Below the pieces are notes generated by a model. That model made no database searches, had not been told where the DNA came from, and saw only the letters and a program-made list of their open reading frames with translations. A program made the translations under genes and the position numbers. Of a stretch of DNA of 64,000 nt, positions 1 to 8,341 are shown one piece after another. This DNA is from Micromonospora profundi (lineage in GTDB: Bacteria > Actinomycetota > Actinomycetes > Mycobacteriales > Micromonosporaceae), in the NCBI RefSeq assembly GCF_011927785.1, contig NZ_JAATJK010000001.1, forward strand, positions 6,326,501-6,390,500, written 5' to 3'. The number at the start of each line of letters is the position of its first letter. The first letter of the stretch is position 1.

Positions 1-1282
1 TGCCCAGGATGGGTGCCGCGATCACCGCCCACCGGAAGATCAGGAAGCCCAGCAACACCAGCACCGACGCGGTGAGATCGAACATCGCGAAGAGTAAGGC
101 CGCGAGCACCGCGATGAAGCCAGCGCCGATACGATCCATGTCGCGTGTGCCAACGAGAAATTCGTAAGCTTCCGGGTCTTCAGTCTTAATCTGTTCCGCG
201 ACCGTCATCCACTGTTTTTGCTTGGACTTGATTACTACATCACGGGTGGCCGGGTTGGAACGGATGGATTCCGCCTCGCCCCAGCTGAGAGACTTGGCGT
301 CGTAGAGTGCCCGCCCGTACTTCTTGGCGGTTTCGCTATCCGCCGAGCCGAGCAGACCACGCAGCCAGTTGCGGTAGAGCATTGACTCGGTCGCGGTGTC
401 GCTGGCCCGAACGGCTGGTGGCCGCTTGTCGACACACGCATCCGGGTTGGGCAGCACGCACCAATCTGCCGGGATGTCCCTAGATGCCGGTCCTACGGCG
501 TCGTGCACGACGCCGAGTGAGGTGATCAAGGTACTGTCCGCGATGTTCGCCGACTTGACAGGCCAAGCGGCGAGCGCGGTGACAGCCACCATCACCAGTA
601 ACGCCCAGCCGGCCGTCGTCATCGCATTGCTCATGTCCGACTGGCGGGAGCGCCAGAGCAGGTAGAGGCCGACGACGCAGAGCGTAATGATCCCGAAAAC
701 GCTGAACACCTTCTGGTAGACAGCCTTGGTGGCCTTCTCGACCAATGGGTCGGCCCAGTTCCACATCGAGCCTGGATCCCAGGCCCGCTCCCGCAACGCA
801 TTCGAGGCGCCCACGATCGCCGTGGCCATCATGAGTTCGCCGTTTGCGACTGTGGTTGTGAACTTGTAGTCCGGGTGGAGAACGGTGGAGGCGCAACCGC
901 CCTCCACGTCATATGTGTTGAAGCTGTATCCGCCGAAGCCGTATTCGCTATAGATGCCATTCGGCCCAGGCAATTTGGAGGACTCCGGACGAGAGGCGAA
1001 CCAGCCTGCTAGGCCCGAATCCGGGGCGGACGGCACGGGTGGCTTCCGGCAGGCAATCTCGGCATCCGCGACCGCCTGGAGCTTTGCGACACAGGCCCGG
1101 AAGTCGGCCTGCCACTCCGGGGTCGTACACAGGTCGGCGCGAGCCTGGGCGACGGGCTGGGTGGCAGCGGGCGGTGCGGCGGCGGCAGCCTCCGCGCCGA
1201 TCAGCGGCCAGGAGAGGCTGGCCCCGGCCAGTACGCCGAGGGCGAGCAGGAACGACGCGATCCGTGCCCAGGCCCTCGCCAT
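1..1282 (-). CDS. VirB6/TrbL-like multi-pass membrane protein of a type IV secretion-like locus (3' end outside window)
   Basis: The reading frame opens with ATG at 1282-1280, one base past the VirB4 stop, and runs off the left edge, giving 427 visible codons. The N-terminus has a hydrophobic signal or first membrane segment (about residues 7-28). An exported stretch with several Cys residues follows (motifs CTTPEW, FRACVA, CRKP), then two membrane helices near residues 190-240. The last visible part is strongly hydrophobic (AVLAALLFAMFDL, VLVLLGFLIFRW). Position directly after a VirB4 ATPase in a VirB2/VirB3/VirB4 order suggests the polytopic channel subunit (VirB6/TrbL type). No enzymatic motif is visible. 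The family call is inferred mainly from context and topology. Confidence 0.6.
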   Translation of the reverse strand, partial: MARAWARIASFLLALGVLAGASLSWPLIGAEAAAAAPPAATQPVAQARADLCTTPEWQADFRACVAKLQAVADAEIACRKPPVPSAPDSGLAGWFASRPESSKLPGPNGIYSEYGFGGYSFNTYDVEGGCASTVLHPDYKFTTTVANGELMMATAIVGASNALRERAWDPGSMWNWADPLVEKATKAVYQKVFSVFGIITLCVVGLYLLWRSRQSDMSNAMTTAGWALLVMVAVTALAAWPVKSANIADSTLITSLGVVHDAVGPASRDIPADWCVLPNPDACVDKRPPAVRASDTATESMLYRNWLRGLLGSADSETAKKYGRALYDAKSLSWGEAESIRSNPATRDVVIKSKQKQWMTVAEQIKTEDPEAYEFLVGTRDMDRIGAGFIAVLAALLFAMFDLTASVLVLLGFLIFRWAVIAAPILG

Positions 1283-1283
1283 G

Positions 1284-4200
1284 TCACGCCTCCAGATCCG
1301 GCAGGGGGATGCTCGGGAGCACTCCGGCCGCCGCGGCGATCGCGGCGGGCGTCGTGTCGAGGTGTTCCAGCAGGCCGTCGACGTACGAGACGTCGACCCG
1401 GACCTTCTGCACGCGTCCGTCGACGTCGCGCATCACGAACTCACGGAAGCCGAGCCGGCTGGCCGAGTTCGTGTCGGCGGCGGAGAGCGAGGCGAGTGTG
1501 GCTTCGTACCCGTCGTTGACCGGCACCCGCAGCAGCCTCAGCGCCTCGGAGGCGATCTCGGCGTCCTCGGCGATCCGGCCGACGAAGACGGTGGAGACGA
1601 GGTTCTGCACGTCGAGACCGAGGATGTCGCGGGGGTTCTGCGAGGCCACGAGCGCCGCGAGGTTCCACTTGCGGGAGTCGCGGGCGAGCCGGACGAGGAA
1701 TGACCGGCCGGAGCGCCAGCCCTCCATGAAGTGCGCCTCGTCGAGACCGACGAGTTTGCGCGACGACATCGACCCGCCGTAGCAGCGGCGGACGGCGAGC
1801 CGGTGCGCGGTGTGCAGCATCGGCAGGGCGAGTGCCTCCTCCGCCGACCAGTACTCGCGTTCGATCTTGAGGTCGGGCAGCCGCAGCCCGGCCATGGTGA
1901 TGACAGTGAGCGCCGCGTCGGCACCGAGCAGGCCCTCCGGCGGCCTGCCGAAGAAGAGCATGGCCAGCGGCATCTCGGCGGTGTCCAGCAGGAGGTTGGC
2001 CAGCTCCTTGCCGGCGTCGTCGTCGAGCCGGCCGAGGCAGCTCACCACGTCGTCCAGGGTGGACGTCTCCTCGGCGGGGACCTGTCGGACCGCGTGCCGG
2101 AACAGGGTGGCGGTCGACGCCTCCCGGGCCACCTGCGGCGGCACCAACATCATGCAGATGTCCTGGACGAGCATCCGCCGCTCGGCGCGGGCGTTGGAGA
2201 CCGCGATCTCGAACTCCCGGTCACCGGCCGCCCCAGCTGCGAATTCGCTGCGCAGGGGCGTGGGAATGAGCGAGTAGGGGGCCAGGGTGCCGTGCTCCGA
2301 GCCGGTCAGGTTCAACACCCGGGAGTACGGCCGCAGTTCGGGCATGGCGCAGAGCCGAGCCAGCGGCCCGGACGGGTCGAGCAGGGTTACCTGAACGCCC
2401 CGGCGGGCGGCCAGGTAACCCAGGGCGCCGAGCAGTGTTGACTTGCCACCACCCGGTTCGGCCACGAAGACCGCGAGCCCGGAGCGTTCGCGGACCTCCA
2501 TGGGGAAGTGCAGGTCGAGGAAGACCGGGCGGCGGCAGGTGCCGGCGGTCCGGCCGATCAGGTCGCCGCGCCTGTCACCCACGTTGGACGCGGCCTGCGG
2601 GAGTGCGGCGGCGAGCAGCGGGACCGGCATCCGGCGGACGTAGCCGGTGTTGGCGATCGGCTCGCCGGGGATGAACTCGCGGGCCAGCCAGTCCTGGTTC
2701 TTCGGGTGCTGGAGCGAGATGCGCAGCTCGCGGGAGTAGAGCTGGATGAGCCGGCGGGCCCGCTCCAGGCATTCCTCCCTGGTCCGGCCGCCGACGGCGA
2801 TCCGGTGCCAGCCGTGGGCGCGTGCCGAGTCGACGGGCAGCCCGGTGGTCATCTCGTCGCCGATCACCAGCGCGCGCTTGGCGAGCCGTTCCAGCTCGGG
2901 GGGCGCGTCGATGCCGTGCTCGGCGTAGTCGAGCTGCTGGGAGCGGATCATTCGCAGCCGGTGTTCGAGGTTACGGAACGAGTCGCCGGAGCCGAGGATG
3001 TCGACCCGCGTGGAGATCTCCATGGGCCAGGGCAGCCGCTCGTGGAAGTGCAGCCAGGGCTCGTGCCGCTCGGGGATCTCCAGCGGTTCCATCCGGCCGA
3101 CGGCGAGCACCGCGACGTGTCGTTCCTCGCCGGTCATCCGGTTGACCAGTTTCACCGTCGAGCCGTACGGGGTGCGGTAGCGCTCGACCTGCTCGGTGAG
3201 GGCTAGCAGGTCGCCGCGTTCCCATTGCCCGTCGGTCACCGGGGAGAGCCGGCCGGGGGGCGACATGCACAGCGCGACCGAGCGGTAGAGCAGCCATTCC
3301 AGCTCCTGGGCGGTGACCCGCCGGCCGCGCATGCCGAACGCGCCGAGCACCTCGTCGAACTGTTCGACGGTGCGGCCCAGCTTGCGGCGTTCGCCGTCGG
3401 CGGTGCCCCGGCCGAACGTGCGCAGCAGCCGCTCGGTGAGCGAGTCGCCGAGGGAGCGCCGGGCGAAGGTGACGCCCAGGTAGGTCTGGCCCTCGGCGTG
3501 GTTGACCGACATCAGGTGCCGTTGGGCGGCGACCAGGTGATCGGCCCAGCCGGTGGTGCCGGGCACGTCGCCGAGCGGTGCCGGGGTGTGCGCGTCGATG
3601 GTGCGCGCCCACTCGTCGGCGGGGAAGGGACGCGTGGTGCGGCGTAGGTGCAGCCGGAAGCCGGCCAGGCCGGCGTACTGCTCGGAGATCGCCGACAGCA
3701 ACGCCTCGCGCTCCGCGTCCGGCCGAAACGCCCAGCGGACCTCGGGCAGCCAATACCAGGCGGTGACCGTGTTGGGGGTGAAGGTCAGATGGCCGGCGAT
3801 CTCGGTGATGGCCAGCTCGACCGACGGATCCCGATCGCCGAACTTGATCTTCGGAGCACGGACGCGTGTCGGTCGGATCGGCTGGTCCGTACGGCTCGCG
3901 GCACGGCGTCGGGGCTTCGCGACCTCCCGCCCTGCCGGTTCGGTGCTGACGGACCCGGGTCGCTCCGCGTCGGGTTCGGGGGTGCGCCGCCGGGATCGCT
4001 CCAGAGCCGGACGATCGGCAGCGCCGGCGGGGCCTGTCGCCGCCCGCTTCGATGGCGCCAGGGCTGCTGGTCTGTCGGACGGTGCCGTCGATCCGTTGGT
4101 CGCAATGGCGGCACCTGTCGCGCTGGTCGAGGCCGGCGCGTGTCCCGGGGCGGGCGCAGGTTCGTTCGGTGGGCGAAGCATTGGCAGTCGGTCGCCGGCC

Positions 4201-4733
4201 TGGTGCGGCACCCGGGACTCGACGGCCGGGACGGCATCTCCGCGCCGCGCCTCAACGACATTCCCGTGTCGCGCCTCAACGGCATCACGGCGCCGTGGCT
4301 CGATCGGGCGGCCGTTGGGCTCGTCCTCAGGGGTCCACGGCGCTTCCAGATCGGGCACCCTCTGAGCCGGTCGGGTGGGCGCCGGCCCCAGGGCGGGCTG
4401 CTGCGGAACTGGCGGCTGCTCCCGAACGGCGGGGCCGGCCGTGACGGCCCGCGCCGCGCCGGGCCGGGCCGCGCCGAACAGGTCCAGGAACGGTGAGTCG
4501 ATGTCGGCGTTCTCGCCGGCCGACACCTCGGCGGGCTCGGCGGGTGGCGTACGGCGGGTGACCGGCCGGGGAGCCTGGAAGACGCCGACCGCCCCGTGGC
4601 CGGGCGAGGTCACCAGCGCGGGATCGAGCGCCACCTCATCCTCGGCGTCGGTGTAGTCGAGTGACTGCGTACGGTGACCAGCCGGCACGGCCGGGCGGCC
4701 GGCCGGGGAACCCGGCGTGGAAGAGCGACTCAT
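1284..4733 (-). CDS. VirB4-like ATPase of a type IV secretion/conjugation-type system
   Basis: 1149 aa. The first ~270 residues are low-complexity (Pro/Arg/Ala rich) and probably disordered. A VirB4-type N-terminal domain follows, then a RecA-like ATPase with Walker A GGGKST near residue 760 and a Walker B segment LVGLDEAHF near residue 996, followed by the typical VASQNPRDI region. Such ATPases power substrate or pilin movement at the inner membrane. The start ATG at 4733 has its own site (GGTGAGG, 7 bases upstream) and overlaps the stop of an 18-codon ORF as ATGA. The gene is one base from the downstream membrane protein, so this is a tight operon. The long disordered N-terminal extension is unusual for VirB4 proteins. 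Confidence 0.8.
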   Translation of the reverse strand: MSRSSTPGSPAGRPAVPAGHRTQSLDYTDAEDEVALDPALVTSPGHGAVGVFQAPRPVTRRTPPAEPAEVSAGENADIDSPFLDLFGAARPGAARAVTAGPAVREQPPVPQQPALGPAPTRPAQRVPDLEAPWTPEDEPNGRPIEPRRRDAVEARHGNVVEARRGDAVPAVESRVPHQAGDRLPMLRPPNEPAPAPGHAPASTSATGAAIATNGSTAPSDRPAALAPSKRAATGPAGAADRPALERSRRRTPEPDAERPGSVSTEPAGREVAKPRRRAASRTDQPIRPTRVRAPKIKFGDRDPSVELAITEIAGHLTFTPNTVTAWYWLPEVRWAFRPDAEREALLSAISEQYAGLAGFRLHLRRTTRPFPADEWARTIDAHTPAPLGDVPGTTGWADHLVAAQRHLMSVNHAEGQTYLGVTFARRSLGDSLTERLLRTFGRGTADGERRKLGRTVEQFDEVLGAFGMRGRRVTAQELEWLLYRSVALCMSPPGRLSPVTDGQWERGDLLALTEQVERYRTPYGSTVKLVNRMTGEERHVAVLAVGRMEPLEIPERHEPWLHFHERLPWPMEISTRVDILGSGDSFRNLEHRLRMIRSQQLDYAEHGIDAPPELERLAKRALVIGDEMTTGLPVDSARAHGWHRIAVGGRTREECLERARRLIQLYSRELRISLQHPKNQDWLAREFIPGEPIANTGYVRRMPVPLLAAALPQAASNVGDRRGDLIGRTAGTCRRPVFLDLHFPMEVRERSGLAVFVAEPGGGKSTLLGALGYLAARRGVQVTLLDPSGPLARLCAMPELRPYSRVLNLTGSEHGTLAPYSLIPTPLRSEFAAGAAGDREFEIAVSNARAERRMLVQDICMMLVPPQVAREASTATLFRHAVRQVPAEETSTLDDVVSCLGRLDDDAGKELANLLLDTAEMPLAMLFFGRPPEGLLGADAALTVITMAGLRLPDLKIEREYWSAEEALALPMLHTAHRLAVRRCYGGSMSSRKLVGLDEAHFMEGWRSGRSFLVRLARDSRKWNLAALVASQNPRDILGLDVQNLVSTVFVGRIAEDAEIASEALRLLRVPVNDGYEATLASLSAADTNSASRLGFREFVMRDVDGRVQKVRVDVSYVDGLLEHLDTTPAAIAAAAGVLPSIPLPDLEA

Positions 4734-4786
4734 GCGGCAGCCTCACCCACAACGTGTGACAAACCCATCGGCGTACGCCCGGTCAT
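4730..4786 (-). CDS. 18-codon mini-ORF coupling the VirB3-like and VirB4 genes
   Basis: This small ORF encodes MTGRTPMGLSHVVGEAAA. Its ATG overlaps the stop of the 120-aa gene (ATGA), and its own stop overlaps the ATG of the VirB4 gene (ATGA again). A near-perfect Shine-Dalgarno (GGGAGGAG) sits 5 bases before its ATG, better than the sites of its neighbours. It has no recognisable domain. It may be a translational relay that keeps ribosomes moving from the VirB3-like gene into VirB4, or a chance ORF. Confidence 0.4.
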   Translation of the reverse strand: MTGRTPMGLSHVVGEAAA

Positions 4787-5145
4787 GCCAGCTCCTCCCG
4801 GATCCTGATCCGGCTGCCGACCAGGCGTGGGTCACGCTGTTCGACCGCCGGCTCCCGGGTACGTCGCCAGTCGGTGAGCGCGGTGCGGATGACCACTCGC
4901 GCCGGCCGATCGGGGTCGACGTGCCGGAAGATGAACGACGTGGTCACGATGGCGAGCGCGATCTCCCAGGCAGGGAAGAGCTCGACCGTCAAGGTGAACA
5001 GCCAGTGGATGAACATGTAGAGGGGGACGAGCAGCATGAACAGCCCGTACTGGGCGTAGGGCAGGTGGACCGGAAGGGTGTAGCCGGGCGGCCCGAGGTA
5101 GACCAGGCGGGCCCGGTAGATGTCGTCGTCGGTGCGCAGCCGCAT
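4783..5145 (-). CDS. Small two-helix membrane protein, VirB3/PrgI-like
   Basis: 120 aa. A short polar N-terminus (MRLRTDDDIYRARLVYLG) is followed by two adjacent hydrophobic helices (YGLFMLLVPLYMFIHWLF and an ALAIVTTSFIF-containing segment, about residues 30-75), then a charged cytoplasmic tail rich in Arg and Asp. This is the layout of VirB3/PrgI proteins, which sit directly upstream of VirB4 in type IV secretion operons, as here. ATG at 5145 follows the stop of the pilin-like gene by 12 bases. The call rests on topology, size and position, not on a clear sequence signature. Confidence 0.55.
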   Translation of the reverse strand: MRLRTDDDIYRARLVYLGPPGYTLPVHLPYAQYGLFMLLVPLYMFIHWLFTLTVELFPAWEIALAIVTTSFIFRHVDPDRPARVVIRTALTDWRRTREPAVEQRDPRLVGSRIRIREELA

Positions 5146-5157
5146 TGGTGAACGCGC

Positions 5158-5472
5158 CTATTCGAAGATCAGATCGATCAGGTAATCGCCGACGAAGAAC
5201 AGCGTGGCCGCGCCTGCGATGAAGGCCAGCCCGACGATGGCGATGGCGGAGCTCGTCAGCACCTTGGATATCTCGCCCCGGCTGGCGCGGCCGATGAAGA
5301 TGACGCCCAGCACGGCGAGCAGGATCGGCGCGATCTTGCTGGCGAAGAAGGTGACCACACCGTTGGTGTCGATCCCCTTCGGTGCCGGCTCGGCGAGCGG
5401 AGCCGACGCCAGGGTGGAGAGCGCGTGGGCGACGCCGGACGACGCCGTCTCCATGAGCTCAAAGGCGATCAC
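5158..5472 (-). CDS. Small VirB2/pilin-like membrane protein
   Basis: 104 aa from GTG at 5472, chosen because GGGGAGG lies 5 bases upstream; a longer frame to 5544 has no such site. After ~45 mostly polar residues there are two hydrophobic helices (ILLAVLGVIFIGRA and a VGLAFIAGAATLFFVG-containing segment). Two-helix proteins of about 100 residues at the head of a virB3-virB4-virB6 operon are typical VirB2/TrbC-type pilin or channel subunits. No cleavable signal peptide is obvious. It is the first gene of the minus-strand operon and diverges from folP. Confidence 0.55.
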   Translation of the reverse strand: MIAFELMETASSGVAHALSTLASAPLAEPAPKGIDTNGVVTFFASKIAPILLAVLGVIFIGRASRGEISKVLTSSAIAIVGLAFIAGAATLFFVGDYLIDLIFE

Positions 5473-5826
5473 TGGAACCTCCCCATATCGCGGCCGGCCG
5501 TGCCGCGGCGGTGCAGTAGCCAAGCCTGCGGGAAATGTGCTCACAGGGCGCAGCGAACTCGACCCTGTGTTCGTTACTCACCACGGAGAGTGGCGAGCTT
5601 TGGGCGGTTTTTCCCCGCTTCGGCCCTCCCTCCAGGCTTCGCCATCTCGATGCTGGCCAATTCCAAAGCGTACGGGCCGCCCCGGATTGCGACAAGCGCG
5701 AAGGGGCTGCCTGATTCTGCCCGGAAGACCGATCGTACACCTGTTCCAATGAGCACGTCAGGGGTGGTGGTTCGGGGGATCACCCGGGCCGGAGGGCTCC
5801 GCCGCCGCGACCGGTACCGTCTAGTC
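5473..5826. other. Divergent intergenic region between the secretion operon and folP
   Basis: 354 bases without a convincing gene. The stretch at 5560-5660 is less GC-rich than its surroundings, which fits regulatory DNA. The minus-strand promoter for the secretion operon must lie here, but I could not fix its boxes. On the plus strand a candidate folP -10 is listed separately. An in-frame ATG at 5749 could extend folP by 26 residues. Confidence 0.5.
5815..5820 (+). promoter_or_regulatory. Candidate -10 box (TACCGT) of a leaderless folP transcript
   Basis: TACCGT matches TANNNT and ends 6 bases before the folP GTG at 5827. There is no Shine-Dalgarno before that GTG. This spacing is what leaderless actinobacterial genes show, and it recurs at other genes in this window. 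Confidence 0.4.
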
Positions 5827-6696
5827 GTGACCGATCTGGTACGGGCTCCGGGCCCGGTGGTGATGGGCGTCCTCAACGTCACGCCGGACTCCTTCTCCGA
5901 CGGCGGACGGTACGCCGACCTCGACGCGGCCGTCGGACATGGCGTCCGTCTGCGCGACGCCGGAGCGCACCTGGTCGACATCGGCGGCGAGTCGACGCGC
6001 CCGGGTGCCGAGCGGATCGACGCGGCGACCGAGGCCGACCGGGTTCTGCCGGTCATCCGTGAGCTGGTCGCGGCCGGCGTACCGGTCAGCATCGACACCA
6101 GCCGCGCCCGGGTGGCCGAGGCCGCGTTGGCAGCCGGCGCGGCGGTGGTCAACGACGTCTCCGGAGGGTTGGCCGACCCCGACATGGCCCGGGTGGTCCG
6201 GGACGCCGGCTGCCCCTGGGTGTTGATGCACTGGCGTGGCCACTCACGACAGATGCGCGAGTTGGCCAGCTACACCGACGTGGTGGCCGACGTCCGTGCC
6301 GAGTTGGGCAAGCGGATCGACGCGGCGCTCGCCGCGGGGGTGGCGGCGGACCGCATCGTCGTCGACCCCGGCCTGGGCTTCGCCAAGACGGCCACCCACA
6401 ACTGGGAGCTCAGTGCCCGCCTGCCGGAGTTGCTGGAGCTCGGGTACCCGCTGCTCTTCGGTGCCAGCCGTAAGTCCTACCTCGGACGGCTGCTCGCCGC
6501 CGGGGACGGCACGCCGCGACCCATCGAGCAGCGGGAGGCGGCCACCGTCGCCACCAGCGTGCTGGCGGTCGCGGCCGGAGCCTGGGGGGTACGAGTGCAC
6601 GACGTGCGGGCCACCGCCGACGCGCTGGCCGTCTGGGCCGCCACCGGCCGCCCGCGACTCGTCGCGACGCAGGCAACCAACGGGCGGCCCGCATGA
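5827..6696 (+). CDS. folP: Dihydropteroate synthase
   Basis: 289 aa. It joins p-aminobenzoate to 6-hydroxymethyl-dihydropterin pyrophosphate to make dihydropteroate, and is the sulfonamide target. The TIM-barrel motifs are in order: MGVLNVTPDSFSDGG (residues ~13-27), DIGGESTRPGA, VNDVSGG, VDPGLGFAKT and GASRKSYLG. Start GTG 5827 gives the short N-terminus usual for actinobacterial FolP1; an ATG at 5749 would add 26 residues with no homology I recognise. It heads folP-folB-folK, the order found in M. tuberculosis (Rv3608c-Rv3606c). folE does not precede it here, unlike mycobacteria. Confidence 0.95.
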   Translation: MTDLVRAPGPVVMGVLNVTPDSFSDGGRYADLDAAVGHGVRLRDAGAHLVDIGGESTRPGAERIDAATEADRVLPVIRELVAAGVPVSIDTSRARVAEAALAAGAAVVNDVSGGLADPDMARVVRDAGCPWVLMHWRGHSRQMRELASYTDVVADVRAELGKRIDAALAAGVAADRIVVDPGLGFAKTATHNWELSARLPELLELGYPLLFGASRKSYLGRLLAAGDGTPRPIEQREAATVATSVLAVAAGAWGVRVHDVRATADALAVWAATGRPRLVATQATNGRPA

Positions 6697-6772
6697 CCGG
6701 CCCGTGCCGCCGACGCCTACGCGCCGTCGTGGCACCGACCGGTCGGATGGCCGGCCGGCGAGAGGGGAAGCG

Positions 6773-7138
6773 ATGACCGACCGCATCCAGCTGACCGGCC
6801 TGCGGGCACGTGGCCGGCACGGGGTGTACGACTTCGAGCGGGCGCAGGGCCAGGACTTCGTGGTCGACGCCGTACTGGAGTTGGATCTCGCCCCGGCCGC
6901 CGCCAGCGACGACGTCACCGCGACGGTCCACTACGGCGAGTTGGCCGAACAACTGGTCGCGGTGGTGACCGGTGAGCCGGTCAACCTGATCGAGACACTC
7001 GCGGACCGACTGCTCGCGGTATGCCTGGCCGACGAGCGGGTCACCACCGCCACGGTCACAGTGCACAAGCCGGAGGCGCCGGTGCCGCACACGTTCACCG
7101 ACGTGGCCGTCACCATGACCCGGGGACGTACCCCGTGA
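6773..7138 (+). CDS. folB: Dihydroneopterin aldolase
   Basis: 121 aa, the usual size. FolB cleaves 7,8-dihydroneopterin to 6-hydroxymethyl-dihydropterin and glycolaldehyde. The family pattern is clear: GLRARGRHGVYDFER near the N-terminus, VHYGELAEQL mid-protein, LIETLADRL, and a C-terminal VTVHKPEAPVPH with the conserved Lys. ATG 6773 is preceded by GAGGGGAAG. The stop overlaps the GTG of folK (GTGA), so the two are translationally coupled. Confidence 0.95.
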   Translation: MTDRIQLTGLRARGRHGVYDFERAQGQDFVVDAVLELDLAPAAASDDVTATVHYGELAEQLVAVVTGEPVNLIETLADRLLAVCLADERVTTATVTVHKPEAPVPHTFTDVAVTMTRGRTP

Positions 7139-7662
7139 CCCGGGCGGTGCTCTCCCTCGGCAGCAACCTTGGTGACCGGCTCGACCACCTGCGCACGGCC
7201 CTCGCGACGCTCGGCGACGCCGTGCTGGTGGTCTCCGGCGTGTACGAGACTCCCCCGTGGGGAGACGCCGACCAGCCCGCGTACCTCAACGCGGTGCTGC
7301 TTGCCGAGGACGACGCCGCCACCGCCCGCGACTGGCTGGAGCGGGCGCGGGCCGCGGAGCACGCGGCAGGTCGGGTCCGTGACCCGCAGCGGCGGTTCGG
7401 ACCGCGCACCCTCGACGTGGACGTGATCGCGGTCTGGGACGACGACGGGGAACCGGTGCTCAGCGACGAGGAGGAACTGACCCTGCCGCACCCCCGGGCG
7501 CACCTGCGCGCGTTCGTGCTGCGGCCGTGGATCGACATCCAGCCGTACGGGCGGCTGCCCGGTCACGGCTGGCTGACCGACCTGCTCACCGCCGGTCCCG
7601 TCGCCGACGACGCGCTGGAACTGCGTCCCCGGCCGGAACTGGCGATAGAGTCGACGGCATGA
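7135..7662 (+). CDS. folK: 2-amino-4-hydroxy-6-hydroxymethyldihydropteridine diphosphokinase
   Basis: 175 aa from GTG 7135, overlapping the folB stop. HPPK activates hydroxymethyl-dihydropterin with ATP for FolP. Visible family motifs are LSLGSNLGDR at the N-terminus, YETPPWG, LNAVLLAE, RFGPRTLDVDVI (the diagnostic RxGPRxLDxDI block) and LPHPRAHLRAFVLRP. Length and motif order are normal. It is the last folate enzyme in the cluster and is followed by the DUF3180 gene, a conserved actinobacterial arrangement. Confidence 0.95.
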   Translation: MTRAVLSLGSNLGDRLDHLRTALATLGDAVLVVSGVYETPPWGDADQPAYLNAVLLAEDDAATARDWLERARAAEHAAGRVRDPQRRFGPRTLDVDVIAVWDDDGEPVLSDEEELTLPHPRAHLRAFVLRPWIDIQPYGRLPGHGWLTDLLTAGPVADDALELRPRPELAIESTA

Positions 7663-7681
7663 CCGAGTGGAGCCGGCCGGC

Positions 7682-8221
7682 ATGACGCAGGCGAAGTCCC
7701 CACCACCGGGCGGGCCCGGCCAGGACCGGTCACGGATGGGCCCCACCCGCATCTCGACCCTTGTCGTGGCCGCGCTCGGCGCCGCAGCGGTGGCCTGGCT
7801 GCTGATCAGCTCCTTCTACTACAGCAGCATCCCCGAACTGCCCTGGCTGCCGGTGGTGACGCTTGCCGCGCTCGCGGTGCTGGAGGCGTACGCCGCCGTC
7901 AACACCCGGAGCCGCATCGACCGCAAGCCTGGCCGGGACCCGGTCAACCCGTTGCTGGTCGCCCGGTTCGTGGTGCTGGCCAAGGCGTCGGCGCTGGCCG
8001 GGGCCATCTTCGCCGGTTTCTACGCGGGCTTCACCGGTTGGCTCTTCGTCGAGAACACCCGGGCCGCCACGGAGGATCGCCCGGCTGCGGCGGGCGGAAT
8101 GCTGGCGTCGTTGGCGCTGGTCGGCGCCGCGCTCTGGCTGGAGCGTTCCTGCCGGGTACCGAAGCGGCCGGACGACGACCACGAGCCCGACCAGCGCGAG
8201 AGTCACCCAAACCAGCGCTGA
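7682..8221 (+). CDS. DUF3180 family membrane protein
   Basis: 179 aa. Four hydrophobic helices are apparent (about residues 25-45, 53-70, 95-118 and 137-155) with the family-typical GPTRISTLVVAAL opening and a polar Asp/Glu-rich tail. DUF3180 proteins follow folK in many actinobacteria (Rv3605c in M. tuberculosis); their function is unknown. ATG 7682 is preferred; GTG 7667 in the same frame is an alternative with no better ribosome site. An 8-codon ORF (7659-7685, MTEWSRPA) ends in an ATGA overlap with this ATG and itself has TAGAGT seven bases upstream. Confidence 0.85.
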   Translation: MTQAKSPPPGGPGQDRSRMGPTRISTLVVAALGAAAVAWLLISSFYYSSIPELPWLPVVTLAALAVLEAYAAVNTRSRIDRKPGRDPVNPLLVARFVVLAKASALAGAIFAGFYAGFTGWLFVENTRAATEDRPAAAGGMLASLALVGAALWLERSCRVPKRPDDDHEPDQRESHPNQR

Positions 8222-8341
8222 GCCGAGGGGTTACGCCCGGCTCCGGGCGCGGGTACGGTGCCTGCGATCGGAGAGCAATGGCCGCCGCCGATCCGTCCGT
8301 GCGCGGGACCGAGGACGGCCGGCCACTGGGGAGGCGGTGCC

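Noticed and set aside
1..5500. Integrated conjugative element with attachment sites
   Set aside because: No integrase, tRNA gene or flanking direct repeat in the visible part. The locus is only partly in view, so mobility is not claimed.
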